A DNA stretch of 17,590 nt from JBBRMQ01 sp038230775 (GTDB taxonomy: Bacteria > Acidobacteriota > Thermoanaerobaculia > Gp7-AA8), in NCBI GenBank assembly GCA_038230775.1, contig JBBRMQ010000070.1:1-17590 (forward strand), written 5' to 3'. This document shows positions 11,731-17,590 of this stretch, in pieces. The notes under the pieces were generated by a model. It worked only from the letters and a program-made list of their open reading frames with translations. It had not been told where the DNA came from and searched no databases. A program made the translations under genes and the position numbers. The number at the start of each line of letters is the position of its first letter. Positions within the stretch are counted from its first letter, which is position 1.

Positions 11731-11798
11731 GCCTCTGTGTGTGGACCGGCTTCAGCCGGTCACTCCTGACCGGCTAAAGCCGGTCCTCACACACAGGC
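11731..11798. repeat. REP/BIME-like paired palindrome, copy 3
   Basis: Arms at about 11731-11762 and 11767-11798 are nearly complementary, with inner palindromes ACCGGCTTCAGCCGGT and ACCGGCTAAAGCCGGT. The outer ends read GCCTCTGTGTG and CACACACAGGC. It lies in the 157-nt gap between the convergent ends of the transporter and HEAT-repeat genes. The gap is also bracketed by an 8-nt inverted pair, GCCCCTCA at 11670-11677 and TGAGGGGC at 11815-11822. These could fold into one long outer hairpin and suggest a nested or older element. Confidence 0.88.
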
Positions 11799-11827
11799 AG
11801 AAACAGAGATCGGGTGAGGGGCGAGGT

Positions 11828-13048
11828 TCACTCCCGGAGGTACTCCATCAGGTAATCGGTGGCGTCCTTCGAGTGCATGATCGAGAGCCGGTGAACGATC
11901 TCCTTCTTCAGCTCCGGGTCTTTCTCGGTTCGCGCGAGGTCGACGAGCGTCTTCGCATTGTTCTGGATGAAGAGCGCGTGGATCACCGCCTCGCGCACTT
12001 CCTTGCGCGAATCGTTCTTGTACAACGGCAACAGCTCGGCACTGGAGCGGCTTCCGCCTAACAGACCGAGGTTGCGGATGGCAGTGAGCTTGAGCTCGAG
12101 GACAGGCTCCGTGCGTGCAATCTCCGCGAGCTTGTCGGCGCTGCCGCCGATGAACATCGCCTGGATGATCTTCTTCCGCACCTCGACCGCGGACTCGGTG
12201 CTGTACAACTCCGACAGCTCGCTCCGCGCGCCCATCACCCCGAGCTGCGTCACTGCTTCCGATCGCAGCTCGGGGTTCGTCTCCCCTTTCGCCAGGCTGA
12301 GCACGCGGCCGCGATCGCCGGAGATCATGTAGGCCTTCAGCACCGACTTCTTGATGGCCACATCCGCCGCGGAGTTGTAGATGTCCGCCAGGAGCTGGCG
12401 ATTGCGTTCGCCGCCGGAGATGCCGAGGTAGCGGATGGCGCGCGATTGGAGGTCGGCGCGGCCACTCTTCGCCACGCCGGCCAGCACCTCGTACGCTTTC
12501 GGTGAGCTCGACTGACTCAGCACAAAGAGCGCGCGATCCTTGATCTTCGTCGACTGGCTGGTCTGCAGCAGATGCTCGAGGATCGGTACGGCGCGCTCCG
12601 GATCGCTCTGCATCAGGCCGTTGATGGCCATCAGCTTGAGCTCTTCATCCTCGACGTACTTTGGTTCGACGGGCTGTCCCGAGTTCTGACGGATCTCGAG
12701 CTCGAGCTGCTTTCCGTCCTTCTGCCACTTGCTTTGCGGATAGTTCTTCTGCAGCTCAATGAGTGTGTTGAGCGCTTCGGCGCGCTGGCCCATCTTCGCG
12801 TCGGCGTACGCCAGCCAGTACAGCGCGGCGTCGGCGTGCCCCATTCTCATTTCCGCGACTTTCTCGAAATACTTCGCCGCGCGGCGCCAGTCGTGGTCGT
12901 CGAGTGCGTCGGTACCCTCGTCGTACGCGTCTTGTTCCTTCTCGACTTTGGCTTCCTGTTTTTCCGAAGCATCGGAAGTCGGCAGCGGCGCTGCGAAGGC
13001 GCCGGAGACGAGCCAGATGCTGGCGATGATTGCAATCGTGGTTTTCAT
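11828..13048 (-). CDS. Exported HEAT-repeat / TPR protein of the ECF sigma operon
   Basis: This 406-residue protein starts with a classic Sec signal peptide (MKTTIAIIASIWLVSGAFA, cleavage likely before APLP). A charged coil follows at about 25-45, then a TPR-like pair (GTDALDDHDWRRAAKYFEKV and HADAALYWLAYADAKMGQ). From about residue 125 to the end it is a run of HEAT-like repeats of roughly 30-32 residues, recognisable by the recurring pattern LKLTAIRNLGLLGG, LRSEAVTQLGVMGA, VREAVIHALFIQN. No enzymatic motif is visible, so it is probably a periplasmic binding scaffold. Its ATG overlaps the anti-sigma stop codon as ATGA, making it the third gene of the sigma/anti-sigma operon. It may help sense the signal that releases the sigma factor, or be its main output. 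Confidence 0.88.
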   Translation of the reverse strand: MKTTIAIIASIWLVSGAFAAPLPTSDASEKQEAKVEKEQDAYDEGTDALDDHDWRRAAKYFEKVAEMRMGHADAALYWLAYADAKMGQRAEALNTLIELQKNYPQSKWQKDGKQLELEIRQNSGQPVEPKYVEDEELKLMAINGLMQSDPERAVPILEHLLQTSQSTKIKDRALFVLSQSSSPKAYEVLAGVAKSGRADLQSRAIRYLGISGGERNRQLLADIYNSAADVAIKKSVLKAYMISGDRGRVLSLAKGETNPELRSEAVTQLGVMGARSELSELYSTESAVEVRKKIIQAMFIGGSADKLAEIARTEPVLELKLTAIRNLGLLGGSRSSAELLPLYKNDSRKEVREAVIHALFIQNNAKTLVDLARTEKDPELKKEIVHRLSIMHSKDATDYLMEYLRE

Positions 13049-13818
13049 AGTGAGCTGGTTCCCTTCTGAGGTGCGACCGGCATTTCACGGCCGCTCGTTT
13101 CGGCGCTGACGACGCGCACTTTGAATAGCAGTCCCTTTGAATCGATTCGCTTCTGCAATGACGTCAACTCCTCGGGCGAGAGCTTGTCGGCGTGCGACAG
13201 CTCGACGAGGATCGGCTCCAGATCGGCGAGCAGAGAGGCGATGCGCGCGTCGCCCTGCTTCGCTGCTGTCTGCCGGTAAATACGGTTGGTAGCCACGAGG
13301 TCCGCGGCGCGCTTGTTCTCACCGGTGAGATCGAGCTCGCGCTTTGCGTCCGCGTTGGCTACTTCGAGGAGCATGCGCTCGGAGTTGTCGAGGTGATCGC
13401 CAACGACCACGAACAGCACACGGTCTTTCGTTGCAGACGCCGGTGCCGGTCCGCCGTTGATCGTTGAAACGGCGGCCTGTTGTTGCTGCACGATCGGCGC
13501 GTTGTTGCGCGAGTTCCATAGCTGGCCGGCGAAGAATGCGAGCGCCAGAACCGCGGCCGCGGCGACGAACGAGTACCAGGTGCGCGACTTGCGCCGCTCG
13601 CTTCCGAGCTTCCAGCGCAAACGGTTCCAGACCTGCTCGCCGTACTCCGTTCCACGCTCGGGCGTCGGCAGCTCGTCGACGAGGGCCAGCACGCTGCGCA
13701 GCTTGTCGTACTCGCCGCGGCACGCCTCGCATGAAGCGATGTGCTTCTCGACCGCGACCGGCGATTCGTCGTCGTGGTAGTGATGCAGGACCAGTTGTTC
13801 TTCGTTCAGGTGTTCCAT
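13045..13818 (-). CDS. Zinc-binding transmembrane anti-sigma factor
   Basis: This 257-residue protein has a cytoplasmic N-terminal ZAS domain with the zinc motif H26-x3-C30-x2-C33 (HIASCEAC). It has a basic linker and one membrane segment at about 83-101 (FVAAAAVLALAFFAGQLW). The extracytoplasmic part (about 102-257) contains charged helices that may form a coiled coil. Such proteins hold their partner ECF sigma factor at the membrane and release it on a signal or after proteolysis. The gene overlaps the sigma gene by 13 nt and the HEAT-repeat gene by 4 nt. A GAGG ribosome binding site lies within the end of the sigma gene. The signal is unknown. Confidence 0.9.
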   Translation of the reverse strand: MEHLNEEQLVLHHYHDDESPVAVEKHIASCEACRGEYDKLRSVLALVDELPTPERGTEYGEQVWNRLRWKLGSERRKSRTWYSFVAAAAVLALAFFAGQLWNSRNNAPIVQQQQAAVSTINGGPAPASATKDRVLFVVVGDHLDNSERMLLEVANADAKRELDLTGENKRAADLVATNRIYRQTAAKQGDARIASLLADLEPILVELSHADKLSPEELTSLQKRIDSKGLLFKVRVVSAETSGREMPVAPQKGTSSL

Positions 13819-14384
13819 GTCGTCCTCGCCAACGGCTCCAGGGACTCGCGCAGCTTGCGCACCGCGCGGAAGATCGTGTGCTTCGCTGCGTTCACCTGGA
13901 TGCCGAGGGTTCTGCCGATCTCCTCGACCGGCATTCCTTCGAAATGGCGCAGCACGAATGCGGTGCGCTCGTTGCCGGTCAGCCGCTGCATCGCGACCTC
14001 CACCTGCTTGCGGAGCTCCGCGCTCATCAGCAATCGCTCCTGTTGCGCCTCACTTCTCGCTGCGCCTGTCATCTCTGCTGTCTCCGGATCGCCGCCGTAG
14101 TGCCGATCGAGGCGGCCCCGCGCCCGCAACAGATCGAGCGCGCAGTTGATCGCGATGCGGTGCAGCCACGTCCCGAAGTTCGCTCGCTCTTCGAACGAAT
14201 TGATCTGTCGGTACGCGCGTAGAAAAGCCTCCTGCACCACATCGTCGGCATCGTGTTCGTTTCCAGTCATGCGGTACGCCACTCGGAATAGAGGCTGACT
14301 GTGACGCTCGACGAGCTGCCGGAACGCGTCGGCGTCTCCGCTGCGCGCCCGGCTCACCACCGTGACGTCGGTCGTCATCTCCAT
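13806..14384 (-). CDS. ECF-family RNA polymerase sigma factor
   Basis: This 192-residue protein has only sigma regions 2 and 4, as expected of an ECF factor. Region 2 contains LFRVAYRMTGNEHDADDVVQ, followed by EAFLRAYRQINSF and the FGTWLHRIAINCALDLLR stretch. Region 4 has LTGNERTAFVLRHFEGMPVE followed by EIGRTLGIQVNAAKHTIFRA, a helix-turn-helix for -35 recognition. It redirects RNA polymerase to a small regulon, probably including its own operon. The start could be ATG at 14384 or the second ATG two codons on (MEM...). The divergent gap upstream (14385-14498) holds copy 4 of the paired palindrome. No clear ECF-type GGAAC/GTC promoter pair could be read there. Confidence 0.94.
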   Translation of the reverse strand: MEMTTDVTVVSRARSGDADAFRQLVERHSQPLFRVAYRMTGNEHDADDVVQEAFLRAYRQINSFEERANFGTWLHRIAINCALDLLRARGRLDRHYGGDPETAEMTGAARSEAQQERLLMSAELRKQVEVAMQRLTGNERTAFVLRHFEGMPVEEIGRTLGIQVNAAKHTIFRAVRKLRESLEPLARTTWNT

Positions 14385-14424
14385 TCCAATCCGCTTAGAC
14401 TCTTCATTCGCAAAGTGGTTAGCT

Positions 14425-14481
14425 CGTGTGAGGGGCGGCTTTAGCCGGTCGCTCCGACCGACTGAAGTCGGTCCTCACACG
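14425..14481. repeat. REP/BIME-like paired palindrome, copy 4 (diverged)
   Basis: Arms at 14425-14451 and 14455-14481 share the CGTGTGAGG / CCTCACACG ends. The right arm's inner palindrome has changed to CCGACTGAAGTCGG: both sides of the small hairpin changed together, so it is still perfect. The left arm inner part (GCGGCTTTAGCCGG) has one mismatch. It lies between the divergent sigma factor and DedA-rhodanese genes. Confidence 0.85.
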
Positions 14482-14482
14482 T

Positions 14483-14488
14483 CATAAT
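14483..14488 (+). promoter_or_regulatory. Possible -10 box CATAAT before the DedA-rhodanese gene
   Basis: CATAAT ends 10 nt before the ATG at 14499. A start from here would leave only a few untranslated bases. No Shine-Dalgarno sequence or clear -35 box is present; the space upstream is taken by the paired palindrome. Confidence 0.25.
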
Positions 14489-14498
14489 CGACAAGTTC

Positions 14499-15434
14499 AT
14501 GGTCGCGCGTCTTTTCGAGCTGGTCATCCACTACGGCGTTCCGCTCGTGTTCCTGAACGTATTGCTGGAGCAGATCGGCGCGCCGATTCCTGCGATCCCG
14601 ACGCTCATCGTCGCCGGAGCGTTGTCGCGGAACGGGAGAATGTCGTCCGGGCACATTCTTCTCGCCGCATTCTTCGCATCGCTCCTTGCAGACTACGCCT
14701 GGTTCCTGCTCGGCCGCCGGTTCGGTTACCGGGTGCTGCAACTTCTCTGTCGCATCTCGCTTTCGCCCGATTCCTGCGTCCGCGAGACGGAGACGCGCTT
14801 CGAGAAGTGGGGACTGAAGTCGCTCTTGATCGCGAAATTCATCCCGGGGTTCTCGACCGTCGCGCCGCCACTGGCCGGTGCCGCGAGATTGAGCACGGCT
14901 GGTTTCCTCATTTACGACGGCGTGGGCGCGTTAATCTGGGCCGGCTCCGCCGTCGCCGTCGGCCGGGCCTTCCACCACGCCATCGGCACGGCCCTCGACC
15001 ATCTCGAAAACCTCGGCTGGTGGGCGCTCGTGATCGTTGGGTGTGCGCTGGCGCTCTTCATCCTGATCAAGTGGTTTCAGCGCCGGCAATTCCTCGCAAA
15101 ACTGCGCGTCGCGCGGATGACGGTGCAGGAACTCAAGGACCTCATCGACGCCGGCGGCGCACCGATCGTGATGGACGTGCGCACCGCATCGATGCGTAAG
15201 CGCGACCCCAGACGCATCCCGGCCGCGATCGTCACCTCGGCCGAAGACATCGACCAGCACGTCGCCGGCATCTCGCCCGATCACGAGATCGTCTTGTACT
15301 GCACGTGACCAAACGAGGCCTCAGCCGCCCGTGTGGCGCGCATGCTCATCGATCGGGGATACACCCTCGTGCGACCGCTGGCCGGCGGTTTTGACGCGTG
15401 GGTCAGCGCCGGATACCCAGTCGAGCAGATATGA
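14499..15434 (+). CDS. DedA-family membrane protein fused to rhodanese, with probable selenocysteine (in-frame TGA at 15306-15308)
   Basis: Residues 1-195 form a DedA/VTT membrane domain with about five hydrophobic segments, including EQIGAPIPAIP and the family-like IAKFIPGFSTVAPPLAG. A cytoplasmic rhodanese domain follows from about 205 (VMDVRTAS; EIVLYCT). A TGA stands at codon 270. The same frame then reads PNEASAARVARML, GGFDAW and GYPVEQI before TGA at 15432-15434, giving 311 residues. Aligned without gaps to E. coli GlpE from its catalytic CYHGNSS loop to QQGY and GGFEAW, the TGA falls exactly on the catalytic cysteine. DedA-rhodanese relatives read YCxCPNE at this place. The best reading is selenocysteine insertion: Sec270 beside Cys268 in a C-T-U motif, with the active loop U-P-N-E-A-S. 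A persulfide or selenium transfer role at the membrane is inferred. Alternatives are a fresh nonsense mutation or a base-call error; stopping at 15308 would leave a rhodanese with no active site. Confidence 0.8.
15309..15347 (+). promoter_or_regulatory. Candidate bacterial SECIS element just after the TGA
   Basis: CGCC (15326-15329) pairs with GGCG (15335-15338) around the 5-nt loop CGUGU. The stem extends by GC (15324-15325) with GC (15340-15341) past one bulged C at 15339. Outer GAG (15315-15317) can pair with CUC (15345-15347). The loop begins 22 nt after the UGA and has G as its second base. This meets the usual bacterial SECIS rule of a loop about 16-37 nt from UGA with G in one of its first two positions. 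Short GC stems are common in GC-rich DNA, so this supports recoding but does not prove it. Confidence 0.55.
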
Positions 15435-15446
15435 GCGGCACGGCGC

Positions 15447-16250
15447 GTGCAGTTTTTTCACCTCGAAATGTCGCCGTCAGCGCCTGCTCTCGACCAGCAC
15501 AGCCGTGACTTCTACGTCCACTCGATGGAGTTGATGGAAGAGGGCGGCTTGCCGTTTCTCGTGGGAGGGGCGTGCGCGTTTGCTCGCTATACGGGAATCG
15601 AGCGCCATACAAAGGACTTCGACGTTTTCATCCGTCGCGAAGACTTCGCCAAAGCCGAGAAGGTCTTCGGCAAAGCGGGATACGAGACCGAGCTGACGTT
15701 TCCTCACTGGCTGGGCAAGGCATTCAAGGGTGACGACTGGGTCGATCTGATTTTCAGCGCGGGGAACGGCGTCGCTGCTGTCGACCAGGCGTGGTTCGAC
15801 CGCGCGGTCCCCGGCCAGTTTCTCGGCGTCGACATCAAGCTGATTCCGCCCGAAGAGATGATCTGGTCGAAGGGTCTGATCATGGAGCGCGAGCGCTTCG
15901 ACGGCGCGGACGTGGCGCACGTCATCCACGCGGTCGGCGACAAGCTGGACTGGCGCCTCCTCATCGACCGGTATGGTCGTTATTGGCGCGCGTTATATGT
16001 GCACATGATTATATTCGGATTTATCTATCCATCTGACCGCGGCAAGATTCCGGCGTGGGCGATGGACGAACTCGCGCAGCGCCTGGCGGCTGAAACGAAC
16101 GCGGGCAATTCGAAAGAGAAGATCTGCAACGGCACGAAGGGCAACACGATCGTGTACAACGTGGCGATGCCGCTCCTGACCGCAAGTTTTCCCGACCGCC
16201 AGCCGTTCCGACTGGTCAGAGTTCCGGTCAGCACGCCTGTCCTCAGCTAG
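15447..16250 (+). CDS. Nucleotidyltransferase-fold protein of unknown role
   Basis: This 267-residue protein shows the minimal nucleotidyltransferase pattern. LVGGACAFARYTG is followed by KDFDVFI, whose two Asp form the hDhDh metal site, and DDWVDLIF may supply the third carboxylate. It resembles AbiEii/MNT-like and related uncharacterised nucleotidyltransferases; no partner antitoxin or HEPN gene is adjacent. The start is uncertain: GTG at 15447 lies 12 nt after the DedA-rhodanese stop, ATG at 15468 is also in frame, and neither has a clear ribosome binding site. The last about 40 residues, after KICNGT, do not look like the C-terminus I expect for this group, so the 3' end may have been replaced by rearrangement. 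Function and substrate are unknown. Confidence 0.75.
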   Translation: MQFFHLEMSPSAPALDQHSRDFYVHSMELMEEGGLPFLVGGACAFARYTGIERHTKDFDVFIRREDFAKAEKVFGKAGYETELTFPHWLGKAFKGDDWVDLIFSAGNGVAAVDQAWFDRAVPGQFLGVDIKLIPPEEMIWSKGLIMERERFDGADVAHVIHAVGDKLDWRLLIDRYGRYWRALYVHMIIFGFIYPSDRGKIPAWAMDELAQRLAAETNAGNSKEKICNGTKGNTIVYNVAMPLLTASFPDRQPFRLVRVPVSTPVLS

Positions 16251-16268
16251 CCAGAGCGCGACGATCTC

Positions 16269-17546
16269 GTGTATGCAAAAATGCGCGCCGTGAGGCATCA
16301 GTCCTTTCCCCAACCTCCGAAGCACGAACAGCTGATCCGCTGGTTTCGTGACGGACGTCGCCGCTCGGCGGAAGTTTTCGCGATTCCGAAGCCGGAAGCA
16401 TTCTTCGATCGTCCGATCCCGCTGCGCAACCCGATCGTTTTCTACGAAGGCCATCTTCCGAGCTTCAACATCAACACGCTCATCAAGCTGACGCTCGGAA
16501 AAACCGGGATCGACGAGAACTACGAGACTCTGTTTGCGCGCGGCATCGACCCCGACAGCGAGGACGCCGCGAAGAGCCCGACGGATGTCTGGCCCTCGCG
16601 CGAATGCGTGCAGAAGTACGGTCGAGAGTCTGACGCACTGATCGAGAAAGCGATCGCTGGGAGCGAGATCGGCGAAGCAGCGATCGCGATCCTCGAACAC
16701 GAGCAGATGCACCAGGAAACGCTGCTCTACATGTTTCACGAGATGCCCTACGAGCGAAAAATTGCGCGCGCGCCGCTCTGGGGCACCGGCCTCTCAGGCC
16801 GCCGGCGGGCTGAGAGCCCGCCGCCCCAGGGTCGGGCTCACATTCCCGCTGGTGACGCAACGATCGGCACGCCGGCCGGCTCCTTCGGTTGGGACAACGA
16901 GTTTCCTGCGCATCGCGTCCACGTCGATGCATTCGATATCGATCGCGACAACGTCACCAACGGCGAATACCTCGACTACATGAAGGCCACCGGCGTCGCC
17001 GCGCCACACTTCTGGATGCAACGCGACGGCGAGTGGTTCTGGCGCGGCATGTTCGAGTTAACTCCATTGCCGCTCGATGCGCCTGTGTACGTCACGCACG
17101 ACGAAGCCGCCGCATACGCGCGCTCGCGCGGCGCGAGATTGCCGTCCGAAGCGGAGTACTACCGCGCGGCGTTCGGAACTCCATCTGGCGCGGAACGCAT
17201 GTATCCGTGGGGCGATGAACCCCCCGACGCCACACGCGGCAACTTCGGGTTCGCGAACTGGGATCCCGTCGCAGTCGGCTCGTATCCCGCGGGAACGAGC
17301 GCGTGGGGTGTTCGCGATCTCGTCGGCAACGGTTGGGAATGGACCTCCACGATCTTCGACGGCTTCGATGGATTCCAGCCGATGAAGTGCTATCCGGTCT
17401 ACTCGGCCGAATTCTTCGACGGTCAGCACTACGTTCTCAAGGGCGCATCTCCAGCGACCTCCCCCGAGCTGATCCGTAACAGCTTCCGCAACTGGTTCCG
17501 GCCGAACTACCCGTACGTCTACGCGACCTTCCGCTGTGTCGCATAG
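16269..17546 (+). CDS. EgtB-like non-haem iron sulfoxide synthase (DinB-like plus FGE/SUMF1 domain)
   Basis: This 425-residue protein has the EgtB architecture: an N-terminal DinB-like four-helix domain and a C-terminal formylglycine-generating-enzyme fold. The three iron-binding histidines are visible: H62 in YEGHLPSF, and H144 and H148 in EHEQMHQE. The C-terminal domain starts near IPAGDATIGT and carries NEFPAHRVHVDAF, TNGEYLDYM, RLPSEAEYYRAAF, YPWGDEPPDA, GNGWEWTS and RNWFRPNYPYVYATFRC. EgtB enzymes join a thiol to the histidine-derived betaine hercynine with O2 in ergothioneine synthesis; OvoA and SenA are related enzymes for ovothiol and selenoneine. No EgtD-like methyltransferase is in the window, so the product is undecided. 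The start is GTG 16269 or the in-frame ATG 16281. A GC-rich palindrome encodes an Arg/Ser/Pro-rich linker between the domains. Confidence 0.87.
   Translation: MYAKMRAVRHQSFPQPPKHEQLIRWFRDGRRRSAEVFAIPKPEAFFDRPIPLRNPIVFYEGHLPSFNINTLIKLTLGKTGIDENYETLFARGIDPDSEDAAKSPTDVWPSRECVQKYGRESDALIEKAIAGSEIGEAAIAILEHEQMHQETLLYMFHEMPYERKIARAPLWGTGLSGRRRAESPPPQGRAHIPAGDATIGTPAGSFGWDNEFPAHRVHVDAFDIDRDNVTNGEYLDYMKATGVAAPHFWMQRDGEWFWRGMFELTPLPLDAPVYVTHDEAAAYARSRGARLPSEAEYYRAAFGTPSGAERMYPWGDEPPDATRGNFGFANWDPVAVGSYPAGTSAWGVRDLVGNGWEWTSTIFDGFDGFQPMKCYPVYSAEFFDGQHYVLKGASPATSPELIRNSFRNWFRPNYPYVYATFRCVA
16778..16829. repeat. In-frame GC-rich palindrome inside the EgtB-like gene
   Basis: GGCGGGCT (16804-16811) and AGCCCGCC (16815-16822) form a perfect 8-bp hairpin with a GAG loop. 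CTCTCAG (16791-16797) and CTGAGAG (16810-16816) form an overlapping alternative. Flanking CTGGGGC (16778-16784) pairs with GCCCCAG (16823-16829). The segment keeps the reading frame and encodes the linker residues around GTGLSGRRRAESPPPQG. It resembles a REP-type element of a family different from the four intergenic copies. Confidence 0.65.
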
Positions 17547-17590
17547 TGTCCTGAGTCGAAGATTCGCGGCATTTCGCTGGTGGAGCTTGC
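17547..17590. other. Trailing 44 nt with no recognisable feature
   Basis: The sequence after the EgtB-like stop codon is too short to assign. No hairpin with a T-tract is visible; the next gene, if any, lies outside the window. Confidence 0.5.

Noticed and set aside
15306..15308. Taking this TGA as the true end of a DedA protein of 269 residues
   Set aside because: It would cut the rhodanese domain exactly before its active-site loop, while conserved rhodanese sequence continues in the same frame for 41 codons.
15306..15308. General reassignment of TGA as a sense codon in this organism
   Set aside because: TGA is the normal stop of yvcK (1085-1087), the phosphatase gene (8759-8761), the sigma factor and the anti-sigma factor, all of full family length.
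15447..16250. AbiE or MNT/HEPN toxin-antitoxin system
   Set aside because: Only the nucleotidyltransferase-like protein is present; there is no adjacent AbiEi-like antitoxin or HEPN partner.

Overview
The window is a GC-rich, gene-dense stretch of a bacterial chromosome. It holds 14 protein genes, short intergenic gaps and no RNA genes, phage genes, insertion sequences or CRISPR. Large sigma-54 activators carrying TPR regions, ECF sigma/anti-sigma/HEAT operons, dispersed palindromes and a DedA-rhodanese fusion together suggest a soil or sediment Acidobacteriota-type organism. That placement is inference; no phylogenetic marker here settles it.

Layout. (1) 41-2481: a yvcK-like gene overlaps glmU by 4 nt, so a UDP-GlcNAc-binding regulator sits next to the enzyme that makes UDP-GlcNAc. 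(2) 2545-7867, minus strand: a 1302-residue sigma-54-dependent activator is followed after 37 nt by a lipoprotein with two retropepsin-like aspartyl protease domains. (3) 7928-9354, plus strand: an inositol-monophosphatase-family gene overlaps a 3-methyladenine DNA glycosylase gene. The latter converges, with a 28-nt 3' overlap, on a class A beta-lactamase gene (9327-10169, minus). (4) 10339-11670: an AtoE-type short-chain fatty acid transporter. (5) 11828-14384, minus strand: an operon of ECF sigma factor, zinc-binding transmembrane anti-sigma factor and exported HEAT-repeat protein, with every junction overlapping. (6) 14499-17546, plus strand: a DedA-rhodanese gene, a nucleotidyltransferase-fold protein and an EgtB-like sulfoxide synthase.

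Main discovery. The DedA-rhodanese frame meets a TGA at 15306-15308, exactly where the rhodanese catalytic cysteine belongs. The same frame then continues through 41 well-conserved rhodanese codons to a second TGA at 15432-15434. A compact stem-loop with a G at the second loop position starts its loop 22 nt after the TGA, as in bacterial SECIS elements. The best reading is a selenocysteine-containing membrane sulfurtransferase of 311 residues that ordinary gene calling would truncate to 269.

Second theme. Four copies of a paired palindrome with core ACCGGCTTCAGCCGGT sit in four intergenic gaps, both convergent and divergent. They look like REP/BIME elements. A different GC-rich palindrome lies in frame inside the linker of the EgtB-like gene.
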